Origin: Levilactobacillus wangkuiensis
GTDB lineage: Bacteria > Bacillota > Bacilli > Lactobacillales > Lactobacillaceae
DNA: 64,000 nt
Direction of reading: 5' to 3'
NCBI RefSeq assembly: GCF_016861605.1
Contig: NZ_BOLM01000006.1
Location: 1 to 64,000 of the forward strand
The notes under the pieces are model-generated. The model made no database searches. It worked only from the letters and a program-made list of their open reading frames with translations, and had not been told where the DNA came from. Shown here one piece after another: positions 9,051 to 17,826 of this stretch (position 1 is its first letter; each line of letters begins with the position of its first letter). Position numbers and translations under genes: made by a program.

Positions 9051-9533
9051 CTAGTCCATCATATCCCAGGACCGTGCCTTCGTAGCCTTACTAAAGGCAT
9101 AGTTCGTGTCGCCATCCTGGTCCCAAGCCAATGCTGGGGTCTTCACACCCTTGACCTTGACCGATGTCAGCCGAAATTTCCCTAAATTACTCTGGTCGCC
9201 TAAAGCTCGGGCCTGATAGAAGGTTTGGTTGTGCTTCGTTTTGACACTGAATGTCACCTTGGCCTCGGAGGTTATAAATGACGTCAAATCTGACAGATCA
9301 GCGTTCTTAGTCGAACTGATGTCACTATCGATGCCAGAATCCGTTAACGCAATCTGCTCCACGTAGTAGTACTTCGTGTGATGATGACGCGCATTGCCCA
9401 GGTACCCATACCAATTTCCCTGCAGGTTATCTGGCAACGTCGCAGCGTGTGCCGTGGTACTCTGACTAGCCACTGCCCCAAACGCCACAACGGCCAACCC
9501 AGCGATGATTTCTTGAATAAGTTTTCGACTCAT
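9051..9533 (-). CDS. small secreted protein, LP-x2-Y-x-G-x-WY family
   Basis: First gene of the operon of four paralogues. Signal peptide with core IIAGLAVVAFGAVA ending AHAA, mature part TLPDNLQGNWYGYLG, then ARHHHTKYYYVEQ and a C-terminal NYAF motif. TAGGGG lies six bases before the ATG. Upstream, the sequence TTGGACTATCTTTAGG resembles the region before the 7271 gene, so promoter and gene seem to have been duplicated together. Function unknown. Confidence 0.77.
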   Translation of the reverse strand: MSRKLIQEIIAGLAVVAFGAVASQSTTAHAATLPDNLQGNWYGYLGNARHHHTKYYYVEQIALTDSGIDSDISSTKNADLSDLTSFITSEAKVTFSVKTKHNQTFYQARALGDQSNLGKFRLTSVKVKGVKTPALAWDQDGDTNYAFSKATKARSWDMMD

Positions 9534-9718
9534 CTGAATCCCCTACTTTCTCCTCAAAATAGTTATTCCAACTAACTATCCTAAAGATAGTCCAACCGGG
9601 TTAATAATACAAGACGTTTTTGTTCTGTCATAAATATTAATGATGCATACTGCTGTTGAGCCAATTTATCAGGACTCACGATTTTTAACTCTTGTAACAA
9701 ATTTTGCTAAAATGGATG

Positions 9719-9755
9719 TAAAAAAGACGCCGGAATTTTACTTTTCCGGCGCCAC
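9719..9755 (-). terminator. terminator of the LacI-type regulator gene
   Basis: On the minus strand, GGCGCCGGAA pairs with TTCCGGCGTC and is followed by TTTTTT, just after the regulator stop codon. Confidence 0.85.
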
Positions 9756-9767
9756 AATTCAACTTAT

Positions 9768-10775
9768 TTATTCTGGACTCAGCATCCGCACACTCTGACG
9801 GTTGACTAACTTGATTGGCGTAATTTTCTGCGGCAACGTCTCGGTTGACCGCAATTGTTGAACGCCCGCAATCCCCATTTCATAGAAGTTTTGCGACACG
9901 CTGGTTAGTTGCGGTTGGACTAGGCTACACAGTTCCGTGCCGTCAATCGCCACGATGGAGAGGTCCACGGGCACCAACAGACCCAGGTCCCGTGCCTGAT
10001 TCATCACGCCAATGGCCGCCATGTCACTAGCGCCCACAATGGCGGTCAGTTCGGTCTGCGCGCCGTACGCCTGCATCGCTGTCTGCCCGGCATCATAGCT
10101 GTAATTTCCCAGCTGAACCCACTCGTCCTCAGGTGTGATGCCAGCATCCTTCAAGGCTTGCGTATACCCGAGCACCCGTTGGCGGCCAGTATGAAAGTCA
10201 CTATCGACGCCAGCCAAGCCAATTCGCCGATGCCCTTGTTTGATCAATGCTTGCGTCGCTTGGTAGCCGACCTGCCAGTCATCCGAGGTGATGTATGGCA
10301 AACGTTCCCCGTCAAACGAGATGGATAGGAAACAATACGGTACCTGTGAGCTTTGGAGTAGCGTCAAATTTTCCGGTGCCAAGTCGACAGATAGTAGTAG
10401 AATGCCCATCACCGGTCGCTCAATCACCGTCATCAATGCCCGCCGCTGCTGGACGGGATCAGCATCCCCCGCGTATAAAATAATCACGTTCAAATCATGT
10501 TGGTGGGCTTCTGCTTGAATGCCTTCAATGATTTGACTGGCAAAGTTGGTCTTGGTCGAATTGACCACGGCCGCAATCACATTGCTGTGGCGTGTCACCA
10601 ACTCGGCCGCCGCCGTATTCTTCTGGTAGCCCAGCTCAGTCGCCGCCGCATGCACCTTGGTGGCCGTCGCTTCACTAAAAAACGCCGACTTGTTGGCCAA
10701 AACGCGCGACACGGTGGCCGTGGAGACCCCCGCTAATTTCGCAATATCCTTAATCGTTGCGGCCATCACGACCAC
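9768..10775 (-). CDS. LacI-family sugar-responsive repressor
   Basis: DNA-binding repressor of the adjacent sugar-uptake genes. N-terminal helix-turn-helix ATIKDIAKLAGVSTATVSRV and hinge, then a periplasmic-binding-protein-like effector domain; 335 aa is the usual length. AGAGG precedes a GTG at 10775 by seven bases; the ATG three codons later is less well spaced. It is divergent from the permease/glucosidase genes, and two AAACGTTT-centred palindromes in the shared region are its likely operators. The effector is probably a gluco-oligosaccharide such as isomaltose or maltose, inferred from the glucosidase. Confidence 0.88.
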   Translation of the reverse strand: MVVMAATIKDIAKLAGVSTATVSRVLANKSAFFSEATATKVHAAATELGYQKNTAAAELVTRHSNVIAAVVNSTKTNFASQIIEGIQAEAHQHDLNVIILYAGDADPVQQRRALMTVIERPVMGILLLSVDLAPENLTLLQSSQVPYCFLSISFDGERLPYITSDDWQVGYQATQALIKQGHRRIGLAGVDSDFHTGRQRVLGYTQALKDAGITPEDEWVQLGNYSYDAGQTAMQAYGAQTELTAIVGASDMAAIGVMNQARDLGLLVPVDLSIVAIDGTELCSLVQPQLTSVSQNFYEMGIAGVQQLRSTETLPQKITPIKLVNRQSVRMLSPE

Positions 10776-10857
10776 CCACTTTCCTCTAATTTTCTACTAC
10801 CAGCTCCGCCCGGTCGTTGCTCTATACCTGGCCTTTGCGTTTTCATATCTACGTCCT

Positions 10858-10886
10858 ATTCTACCGTTAATAGCGTGAAATAACAA
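10858..10886 (-). promoter_or_regulatory. promoter of the LacI-type regulator gene
   Basis: On the minus strand TTGTTA (10886-10881), 17 bases, TAGAAT (10863-10858). Confidence 0.6.
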
Positions 10887-10912
10887 AGTCATTTGCCATG
10901 AATTCGGTAATT

Positions 10913-10928
10913 TTACACAAACGTTTGC
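10913..10928. promoter_or_regulatory. LacI-type operator, distal copy
   Basis: TTACACAAACGTTTGC contains the palindrome CAAACGTTTG typical of LacI-family sites. The same TTTACACAAACGTTT string occurs in opposite orientation at the proximal site about 33 bases away. Confidence 0.7.
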
Positions 10929-10945
10929 TTTTCTTATTTAAAGCC

Positions 10946-10963
10946 ATTGTAAACGTTTGTGTA
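10946..10963. promoter_or_regulatory. LacI-type operator, proximal copy
   Basis: GTAAACGTTTGTGTAAA lies between the -35 and -10 of the permease promoter, so a bound repressor would block RNA polymerase directly. Confidence 0.75.
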
Positions 10964-10975
10964 AAGTGATAGAAT
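10947..10975 (+). promoter_or_regulatory. promoter of the sugar permease/glucosidase operon
   Basis: TTGTAA (10947-10952), 17 bases containing the operator, TAGAAT (10970-10975). Confidence 0.75.
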
Positions 10976-10980
10976 TCATC

Positions 10981-10995
10981 TTGTAAGCGGTTACT
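10981..10995 (+). promoter_or_regulatory. cre site (CcpA catabolite control)
   Basis: TTGTAAGCGGTTACT matches the cre consensus WTGNAANCGNWNNCW at every defined position and lies just after the predicted transcription start, where CcpA represses. Confidence 0.75.
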
Positions 10996-11054
10996 TAATT
11001 AATTCAACCGATGATAGCAATTATTCAACTTTCATTTTTTAAGGAGGAATCACT

Positions 11055-12452
11055 ATGGCTCAAAATACAGCCTTAGAAAGTGAGCAAGCCCCGACGACCG
11101 CAACCACGACCGCCAGTGAAAACTCACTACCGAAACTACCCTTGAAGACCATCTTCGCGATGACGTTTGGTTTCTTCGGGGTCAACATGGCCTTTTCCTT
11201 ACAGTCCTCACAAATGGGCCGGATTTTCCAAACGATTGGGGCCGACCCAACCAAGCTGGGCTTCTTCTTCCTGTTGCCCCCACTGGCCGGCATGGTCGTC
11301 CAACCCTTGATTGGGAAGTATTCCGATATCACTTGGAACCGGTTCGGCCGGCGGATGCCCTACCTCATGATTGGGGCGCCCATCGCCGCATTGGTCATGA
11401 TTCTATTGCCTAATGCCGGGTCGTTTGGCTTCGGTTACGCCTCACTTGCCGCCTTATTATTCGGCGCCATCGCCATTCTTTTCATGGACCTATCCTCTAA
11501 CGTCTGCATGCAACCGTTCAAGATGATCATTGGGGACATGGTCAACGAAGACCAAAAGGATTTGGCCTGGTCTTGGCAACAATCCTACTCCAACTTGGGT
11601 GGGGTGCTGGCAACGATTTTCCCATTCGTGTTAACTTGGTTTGGGGTGTCCAACGTGGCTTCTAAAGGCACCGTGCCCCTGTCCGTACGGATGGCCTTCT
11701 ACATTGGCGCCGCGATCCTTTTGTTAACCTCAATCTACACGATCGTTTCCGTTAAAGAATACGACCCCGAAACCTATAACCGGTTCCACCACGTCAAGGC
11801 TGAGACCAAGCAAAAGACGGCCAGCCTGTGGCACTTAGTGAAGACCGCACCACGGGCCTTCTGGGAAATTTCCTTCGTGCAGCTGTTTGACTGGTTTGCC
11901 ATTCAATACTTATGGACTTATGGGACTGGTGCCATCGCCGACAACGTTTGGCACACGGCCAACGCCGCTTCCGCCGGTTACCAAGCTGCTGGGAACTGGT
12001 TCGGGATTCTTTCCTGCATCCAGTCACTAGCCGCCGTTGTTTGGGGCTTTGCCGTTCTGTCTCACACCAAGCCGAACCAACGGAAATTCTGGTTCCGGGT
12101 TAGCCTGATCATGGGTGGTCTTGGGATGATCTGGATCTACTTTATCCACTCTCAATGGCTGTTAATCTTGCCATTCTGCCTGATTGGGATCTGCTACCTG
12201 ACCATGCAAACGCAAGCCATGTCCCTCTTCACCGAATCACTCAACGGGAAAAATGAAGGGGCCTACCTGGGACTCTTCAACTGCGGCATCTGCTTGCCAC
12301 AAATCACCGCTTCCCTGGCCAGCTTCGCCATTTTCCCAGCCATCGGCCAATCCATGCCCGGCATGTTAGTCATCGCCGGCATCGCCTTTCTCTTAGGGGC
12401 CGTCGCTGTGAGTGTTATTCACCCTAAATTATCTGAAAATTCTGTAAACTAG
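11055..12452 (+). CDS. MFS disaccharide/oligosaccharide permease (GPH/SLC45-like)
   Basis: Cation-coupled sugar importer with about twelve membrane spans. A soluble Thr/Ser-rich N-terminus (residues 1-25) precedes the first span; PLIGKYSDITWNRFGRRMPY is the cytoplasmic loop signature of sucrose/maltose-type MFS carriers, and FMDLSSNVCMQPFKMIIGDM is a second conserved block. AGGAGG stands before the ATG. The gene is first in an operon with the glucosidase 30 bases downstream, so its substrate is likely an alpha-glucoside that is hydrolysed inside the cell without phosphorylation. Confidence 0.85.
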   Translation: MAQNTALESEQAPTTATTTASENSLPKLPLKTIFAMTFGFFGVNMAFSLQSSQMGRIFQTIGADPTKLGFFFLLPPLAGMVVQPLIGKYSDITWNRFGRRMPYLMIGAPIAALVMILLPNAGSFGFGYASLAALLFGAIAILFMDLSSNVCMQPFKMIIGDMVNEDQKDLAWSWQQSYSNLGGVLATIFPFVLTWFGVSNVASKGTVPLSVRMAFYIGAAILLLTSIYTIVSVKEYDPETYNRFHHVKAETKQKTASLWHLVKTAPRAFWEISFVQLFDWFAIQYLWTYGTGAIADNVWHTANAASAGYQAAGNWFGILSCIQSLAAVVWGFAVLSHTKPNQRKFWFRVSLIMGGLGMIWIYFIHSQWLLILPFCLIGICYLTMQTQAMSLFTESLNGKNEGAYLGLFNCGICLPQITASLASFAIFPAIGQSMPGMLVIAGIAFLLGAVAVSVIHPKLSENSVN

Positions 12453-12482
12453 AGTTAGCAATTTCTATAGGAGGTTTTATCT

Positions 12483-14156
12483 ATGTCTAAGCAATGGTGG
12501 AAAAACGCCGTCGTCTATCAAGTTTACCCACGCAGTTACCAAGACAGTAACAACGATGGGATTGGGGATCTCCCCGGTCTGACCCAGCGCCTACCTTACA
12601 TTAAAAAATTAGGCGCCGACGTCATTTGGCTGAACCCCATTTACAAGTCCCCCGACAAGGATAACGGTTACGACATCAGTGATTACCGCAATATCCAGGA
12701 TGCTTATGGTACCATGGCCGACTTCGACAAATTATTAGCCAGTGCCCACCACCAAGACCTGAAGATTTTAATGGACTTAGTGGTCAACCACACGTCTGAT
12801 CAACATGAGTGGTTCCAACAAAGTCGGCAGTCAAAGGACAATCCTTATTCTGACTACTACATTTGGCGTGACCCGGTTGATGGCCACGAGCCGAACAACT
12901 GGGGGTCCTACTTCAGTGGGTCCGCTTGGACGTTTGAACCCAAGCGTGGTCAGTACTACCTGCACCTCTTCGCACCTGGTCAACCCGATTTGAATTGGGA
13001 AAATCCAAAGGTTCGCCAAGAAATCTGGAGTCTCATGAAGTTCTGGCTGGACAAGGGGATCGATGGCTTCCGGATGGACGTTATCAACTTAATTTCCAAG
13101 CCAGCCGGCTTGCCGGATGCACCCCAAGCACCGGGTGCCCCTTACGGTAACGTGGAACCACTGGTCTCCGATGGCCCTAAGCTCAACGACTACCTGCGGG
13201 AAATGAACGACGAGGTCTTATCCCACTACGACGTCATGACGGTGGGCGAAATGCCCGGTTCCACGCCAGAAGACGCCATCACCTACACCGGGCTTGAAGC
13301 TAACGAATTGAACATGGTCTTCCAGTTCCAGCACGTCAGTCTATCCCCCAACACTGATCCTCGTCTGGGCAAGTGGAACGACGCCCCGGTCAAATTGACC
13401 GAATTAAAGGGCGCCCTCTCCCGTTGGCAAAAGGCCTTGGATGGCAAGGGTTGGAACAGCCTTTACTGGAACAACCACGACCAACCCCGTGCCGTTTCTC
13501 GTTTTGGTAATGATACGCCAGCCTACCGGGAACTCTCCGCGAAGATGCTGGGCACCACGCTCCACATGCTTCAAGGCACCCCTTACGTTTACGAGGGCGA
13601 AGAGCTAGGTGAAACCAACGTGCACTACACCTCACTCGACCAGTATGAAGACCTGGAAAGCCTGAACGCCTACCGGCAAAACGTCGAGGAAGAAAAGATC
13701 ATCGACCAACCAACGATGTTGAAATACCTGTCCCACATGTCCCGGGATAATGCCCGGACACCCATGCAGTGGGATGATTCCAAGAACGCCGGTTTCTCCA
13801 AGGGTCAACCATGGTTCGCTTTAAACCCGAACTACACCAAGATCAACGCGGCAGCCGAAGTCGACGATGACCAATCCGTCTTCAACTACTACCGGCAGTT
13901 GATTGCCTTGCGCCACAGCAGTGACCTGATTGTTCACGGTACCTTTGAAGAATTAGACGCCGACGACGAGCAAGTCTTCGCCTACAAGCGTCACTATCAA
14001 GGGCAAACCCTGTTGGTCATCAGCAACTTCACCGACCAGACCGTCACCCGTGACTACGACCAGGCCAACGCCAGTGAAAAGCTCATCGGCAACTACGCCG
14101 ACGACCAAGGCACCACGCTCCGGCCTTACGAATCCAAAGTTTACTTGTTCAAATAA
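12483..14156 (+). CDS. oligo-1,6-glucosidase (GH13 subfamily 31)
   Basis: Cytoplasmic alpha-glucosidase releasing glucose from short alpha-glucosides. GH13 motifs in order: DLVVNHTSDQHEWF, GFRMDVIN (nucleophile Asp199), VGEMPG (acid/base Glu256) and NNHDQPR (Asp333). Val200 directly after the nucleophile is the residue associated with alpha-1,6 preference in this subfamily, so isomaltose-type sugars are the best guess. 557 aa is standard. Partner of the permease upstream and under the same LacI operator and cre site. AGGAGG precedes the ATG. Confidence 0.92.
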   Translation: MSKQWWKNAVVYQVYPRSYQDSNNDGIGDLPGLTQRLPYIKKLGADVIWLNPIYKSPDKDNGYDISDYRNIQDAYGTMADFDKLLASAHHQDLKILMDLVVNHTSDQHEWFQQSRQSKDNPYSDYYIWRDPVDGHEPNNWGSYFSGSAWTFEPKRGQYYLHLFAPGQPDLNWENPKVRQEIWSLMKFWLDKGIDGFRMDVINLISKPAGLPDAPQAPGAPYGNVEPLVSDGPKLNDYLREMNDEVLSHYDVMTVGEMPGSTPEDAITYTGLEANELNMVFQFQHVSLSPNTDPRLGKWNDAPVKLTELKGALSRWQKALDGKGWNSLYWNNHDQPRAVSRFGNDTPAYRELSAKMLGTTLHMLQGTPYVYEGEELGETNVHYTSLDQYEDLESLNAYRQNVEEEKIIDQPTMLKYLSHMSRDNARTPMQWDDSKNAGFSKGQPWFALNPNYTKINAAAEVDDDQSVFNYYRQLIALRHSSDLIVHGTFEELDADDEQVFAYKRHYQGQTLLVISNFTDQTVTRDYDQANASEKLIGNYADDQGTTLRPYESKVYLFK

Positions 14157-14184
14157 AACCTCTGACTGACATCAAGGTAAATTA

Positions 14185-14238
14185 AAAACCACCTAGGTCC
14201 AATGACGACTGCGAGCGTTGTTGAACCTAGGTGGTTTT
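14185..14238. terminator. bidirectional terminator
   Basis: AAAACCACCTAGGT (14185-14198) with ACCTAGGTGGTTTT (14225-14238). T-runs follow on both strands, so it serves the glucosidase on the plus strand and, after repeat R1, the phosphoribosyltransferase on the minus strand. Confidence 0.8.
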
Positions 14239-14318
14239 GTGTGTAATGAGGTTTTGTGTGTAATGAGATTTAATGTTAATTAAGTTTATTCCCAGATAGC
14301 TTGGACGACAACTGATAA

Positions 14319-14537
14319 ATGGGTTAAACCCATATCAGCCGCAGGGAAGGTGAAAATGAGCCCAGCCGTGGGAATTGCCTTAGTGGCGTGAGCCGCTTAG
14401 GCAATTGATACCTTTGAGACTCGCTTTTCAGAGGCTCAAAGTAAGTCCGGAGACCGCTCTTTGGCTCCAGGCGTTCGCCCACAGCGGACCGGTCTCATTT
14501 TCACCTTCCCGGAGGCGCTGGCAAAAACAGTTTAACC
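14319..14537 (+). repeat. R1: structured interspersed element, short form
   Basis: Closing stem of 17 perfect pairs (14343-14359 with 14493-14509). Outer arms GGGTTAAAC (14320-14328) and GTTTAACCC (14529-14537). Inside: CCGTGGG with CCCACAG; hairpin AATTGCCTTAG/CTTAGGCAATT; hairpin TTTGAG/CTCAAA; hairpin CCGGAG/CTCCAG-like. It ends four bases before the stop codon of the convergent phosphoribosyltransferase gene and lies between that stop and its terminator. Confidence 0.85.
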
Positions 14538-14540
14538 CGT

Positions 14541-15089
14541 TTAATCGATGGGAAACAAGGGGAGCTTGGCCAAGTACTGAATGTCCGGCCGGTCCGCCGC
14601 AGCGCCCTCAGCCAAGATGGCCATCTGGCCCACAATGGTGGCGCCCGCCCGCTTCAATAGCTCCTGGGCGGCATTCAATGAACCCCCGCTGCTAATGACA
14701 TCATCGACAATGACGACCTTCTTCGCCACCAGCCGGTCGGCATCGGTGCCATCCAGCACCAATTCCTGCGGTGCACTGGTCGTGATGGCCGTCACGGGGA
14801 CCTTGAGGGGCGCACGCATGTAATCCTTGGTGGCCTTTCGCAGAACCACGAATTGCGGGTGATCGGTCAGCCGGCTAAGCTCCTGGGCCAACGGAATGCC
14901 CTTACTCTCTAACGTGACAAAATAATCGAACTTCTTAGGCACTAACTGAGCCAATTGTTCCGCAGCATAATCGGTTAACTCGGCATCCCCTAATAGCACA
15001 AATGAGGCAATCGCTAAATCTTGACTGATGGGCACCACGGGCAACTGCCGCGTGATGGGTCCCACTTTTAATTCATATGTTTTCAACAT
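14541..15089 (-). CDS. adenine/xanthine-type phosphoribosyltransferase
   Basis: Type I PRTase converting a purine base and PRPP to a nucleotide. The PRPP-binding motif VVIVDDVISSGGS is at about residues 123-135, and FDYFVTLESKGIPLAQEL resembles adenine/xanthine PRTs. 182 aa is normal. The start lies three bases after the stop of the permease gene, so the two are translationally coupled; the permease would bring in the base that this enzyme traps. Exact base specificity cannot be told from sequence. Repeat R1 begins four bases after the stop. Confidence 0.82.
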   Translation of the reverse strand: MLKTYELKVGPITRQLPVVPISQDLAIASFVLLGDAELTDYAAEQLAQLVPKKFDYFVTLESKGIPLAQELSRLTDHPQFVVLRKATKDYMRAPLKVPVTAITTSAPQELVLDGTDADRLVAKKVVIVDDVISSGGSLNAAQELLKRAGATIVGQMAILAEGAAADRPDIQYLAKLPLFPID

Positions 15090-15092
15090 CGT

Positions 15093-16166
15093 TTAGACCC
15101 CCAGTCCAACTAGTAACAACCCTTTCAACAGGCCCCCGGTTAAGAGACCAGCAAACGGATCGGCCACGGCCGTCACCACCAAGGTAATCGCCGCCACGGT
15201 CGCGTCCTTCCCCTGCAAGGCCGTCGCCGCATCCGCCGGAAAGATCACGACGGCCCCCAAAATAAACAGGAAACCAGCAATCGAGGCGCTCGGCACGTAT
15301 TTTCCCAGTCGGGGTAACCAACCCACCGCTAGAATCGCCGCCATGATCAGCATCATCAGAATCCCGGCAATGACCGGTTCAGGCGCACTGGCCGTCGCGG
15401 AAATAATCGTTTCAACCGGCGCGCCACCAAGCAGGCTGGTTCCCATATCGGCCAACGACTGCGTAATCGTCAGCAGGTTCAGGTTGACCGGATTGGGCTT
15501 AAGCCCCGTCATCTCCCCCGTAATCAGTCCATAGGAAATGTTGGCCCCAATGTTCAGACAGGCCAGGCTCAACGCCCCACGGACCACGCGGGGATTAATC
15601 GTCGGTTTCGTAAAGACAAATCGGCGAGCCGTCACGTGTTCCGGGAGTTCGGCACGGTAATGGGTCACAAAGACGGCGGCCAAACTCGACCCGACCACGG
15701 ACAACACAATCGTCCAAACTAAGTCTTTGGTCACTAAATAGGTCACGGCGGCCAGCCCGACCGAGGTCCATCCCGTCAAGCGTTCCTGCTTAGCCATACT
15801 CAACGCAATCTTTGCCAGCATGACCCCCACACCGGCCATCATCCCCGCCATGATGCCGTTGCCTAGCAGTGCGACAATCTTGGTGAGGGTCCCGGTCACC
15901 CCAATCAGGAGCATGACCAGGGAACCCCCTAAGATAATCGACGTTCGCTCGCGTAAGTCCCTACCAAGCTTTCCCGTCAGCGCTAAGGATTCGGCCTGAA
16001 AGGATAAGGGGGCCACGGCGCCAAACGCCCCGTTGACCGCCGAAGCAAATAGAAACGAAAACATCGTCGGAAATATCGCGAAGCCTAGTGACATCGCCAT
16101 GATTCCCTGAGGAATCCCATTTAACACGACTCCGATTGCCGCCAACAGATCCGCTACCCAATGCAT
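15093..16166 (-). CDS. NCS2-family purine/xanthine permease
   Basis: Membrane carrier with about ten hydrophobic segments; family features include the AINGAFGAVAPLSFQAES-like opening region and repeated glycine-rich spans (LLGNGIMAGMMAGVGV). About 357 aa, shorter than classical NCS2 proteins (~430) but complete. The frame runs to 16184, yet GGAGGGTGG lies seven bases before the ATG at 16166, which is chosen. Operon with the PRTase downstream supports purine-base salvage. No purine riboswitch is visible upstream. Confidence 0.75.
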   Translation of the reverse strand: MHWVADLLAAIGVVLNGIPQGIMAMSLGFAIFPTMFSFLFASAVNGAFGAVAPLSFQAESLALTGKLGRDLRERTSIILGGSLVMLLIGVTGTLTKIVALLGNGIMAGMMAGVGVMLAKIALSMAKQERLTGWTSVGLAAVTYLVTKDLVWTIVLSVVGSSLAAVFVTHYRAELPEHVTARRFVFTKPTINPRVVRGALSLACLNIGANISYGLITGEMTGLKPNPVNLNLLTITQSLADMGTSLLGGAPVETIISATASAPEPVIAGILMMLIMAAILAVGWLPRLGKYVPSASIAGFLFILGAVVIFPADAATALQGKDATVAAITLVVTAVADPFAGLLTGGLLKGLLLVGLGV

Positions 16167-16322
16167 CAGATGTCCACCCTCCACGGTTTCCTTGTTTGCT
16201 CTTCATTCTTCGTTTTCTTTCTACAGAATACGTTAATCAAACGAAATTGTCCACCTATTTTTCTGATTTTACGAACATTTGATATAAATACCGTTGTTAT
16301 TTTCGTGTATATTTCAGGGAAT

Positions 16323-16356
16323 AAAAAAGTGCGACCCACCATTCGTTGAGTCGCAC
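16323..16356 (-). terminator. terminator after the 16370-17050 gene
   Basis: Minus strand GTGCGAC...GTCGCAC followed by TTTTTT. Confidence 0.82.
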
Positions 16357-16369
16357 AACCATTATTGCG

Positions 16370-17050
16370 TTAAGAATTTTTCAACTGCCGTTCCTCCACC
16401 GCAACTCGCAACAACCGCCACGAATCCGGTAACTGCAACGTCTCCAGCTGGCCATGCGCCAACGCCACCGCCTCCTGCACAAGTTGGCCCGCATGCGTGT
16501 CACAACCTGCTGGGGCGTAGGCATCGTACTGGCGATTCTGCGTGAGCAGTTGGGTCAGGAGTTTTCGCAAAATCGTGACCCCCGCCGGTAGGAGCAGTTG
16601 ATGCGCCGTCACGCCGATCTCTTGTAACCAGCACTGCGCCTGACTGGCGATTCCCGCCAACCTGGCTGGCGTTGCTGGACCACCCGACTGTTGGACCACG
16701 ACCAGCCCGACCAACGCGCCCATTGTCGCCAACACCGTGGCATGACTCACCTGAGTCAGGTCCAGCAATAGGTAATTGGCGACGGTCGGTTGCCACGCTG
16801 GCGGCGAAACTGGTAGTGCCGCTAACAGCTGATTGCCGAGACGGCCGTAGACGGAGCGCCCCAATTTTTCAATCAATTCTTCCAACGACACCTGGGGGAC
16901 GATGGTGAGCTCGTCGGTTGCTGTATCCTGCAGTAACAGGTCGCGCGGCTCCGGTCCCAATAGCGCAGCCAGGCTGGCACTAGGGTCAATCGACCATGGT
17001 AACCGCGGCACAAAGTCCGCCCCCGCAGACTGAACATTAAATTGTCTCAC
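16370..17050 (-). CDS. uncharacterised protein
   Basis: No family recognised. About 226 aa, no signal peptide, two moderately hydrophobic stretches (TVLATMGALVGLVVVQ near the middle is the strongest) and a Leu/Gln-rich C-terminal half. AGGAGGGG stands seven bases before a GTG at 17050; an upstream in-frame GTG overlaps that ribosome site and is rejected. It has its own terminator and is divergent from the MerR gene. It could be an enzyme subunit or regulator; nothing in the sequence decides. Confidence 0.6.
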   Translation of the reverse strand: MRQFNVQSAGADFVPRLPWSIDPSASLAALLGPEPRDLLLQDTATDELTIVPQVSLEELIEKLGRSVYGRLGNQLLAALPVSPPAWQPTVANYLLLDLTQVSHATVLATMGALVGLVVVQQSGGPATPARLAGIASQAQCWLQEIGVTAHQLLLPAGVTILRKLLTQLLTQNRQYDAYAPAGCDTHAGQLVQEAVALAHGQLETLQLPDSWRLLRVAVEERQLKNS

Positions 17051-17143
17051 ACCATCACCCCTCCTCACCTACCAGCAGTGTACCCCCTTCGACCTACTTG
17101 AAGGCAACCCCTTTGTGCCTAAATTTTAAATCGAGGCAAACGC

Positions 17144-17172
17144 TTGCGCAAACGTCAGCAAACGTGTATGAT
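17144..17172 (+). promoter_or_regulatory. promoter of the MerR gene with CAAACG repeats
   Basis: TTGCGC (17144-17149), 17 bases, TATGAT (17167-17172). Three CAAACG copies at 17137, 17149 and 17159 overlap it and may bind a regulator. Confidence 0.6.
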
Positions 17173-17225
17173 TGAAAACATTGCTTAGAGTTAGTCGAAC
17201 GCGAACCTTTTGAGGAGGGACCCAG

Positions 17226-17648
17226 ATGTCTTATACCATCCACGAAGTTGCTCAGAAACTGGGCATTTCAACCTATAGTATTCGCTATTACCACGATCAC
17301 GGCATGTTGCCCAACGTCAAACGGGACGCCAACAACAACCGCGTGTTTAACGACGTCGACTTGGAAGGGTTACATATCATCCTGTGCTTACGCGGGACGG
17401 GGATGCCCGTCGAACGAATTCAGCACTACCTCGATCTCGTCCAACAAGGGGAATGCACCGTGCCTGAACGCTACGAAATGATGCAAGCGCAACAGGAACG
17501 GACGCTCCGCGAAATCGCTGACCTTAAGAACCATCTGTCGACCATCAACTTCAAGGTTGATCACTACGCAGAAATTATGAAGACTCACCAGCCCGATAGT
17601 TTTGTGCCCGCAAGTATGCGCGACACGGCCACCAACCAAACGGCTTAA
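17226..17648 (+). CDS. MerR-family transcriptional regulator
   Basis: Winged-helix regulator: YTIHEVAQKLGISTYSIRYY at the N-terminus, RVFNDVDLEGL wing, then a long dimerisation helix. 140 aa, without a metal-binding cysteine pair at the C-terminus, so it belongs with the AdhR/NmlR-like or multidrug group rather than the mercury sensors. A terminator separates it from the MFS gene downstream, so the regulatory link to that exporter is only by neighbourhood. Confidence 0.85.
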   Translation: MSYTIHEVAQKLGISTYSIRYYHDHGMLPNVKRDANNNRVFNDVDLEGLHIILCLRGTGMPVERIQHYLDLVQQGECTVPERYEMMQAQQERTLREIADLKNHLSTINFKVDHYAEIMKTHQPDSFVPASMRDTATNQTA

Positions 17649-17698
17649 ACTTGACCGGCTCCCACTAGCATTAACCACAGTTTCATCAACCAAATCAG

Positions 17699-17732
17699 CC
17701 ATCTCTCACCGTTGTGTGCGAGGTGGTTTTTT
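17699..17732 (+). terminator. terminator of the MerR gene
   Basis: CCATCTCTCAC pairs with GTGCGAGGTGG (G-U pairs allowed), followed by TTTTTT. Confidence 0.7.
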
Positions 17733-17826
17733 GTTGAGTCAACTTTCTTGCACCCCCTTAACCAATATGCTACGCTTAACCACCTGTGAGCCATTTATTA
17801 AATATTTTATGAGGGGGGTCCGCTCC

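Noticed and set aside
17602-17826. N-terminal extension of the MFS protein
   Set aside because: It would overlap the MerR gene and cross a terminator; the TTG at 17827 has the ribosome site.
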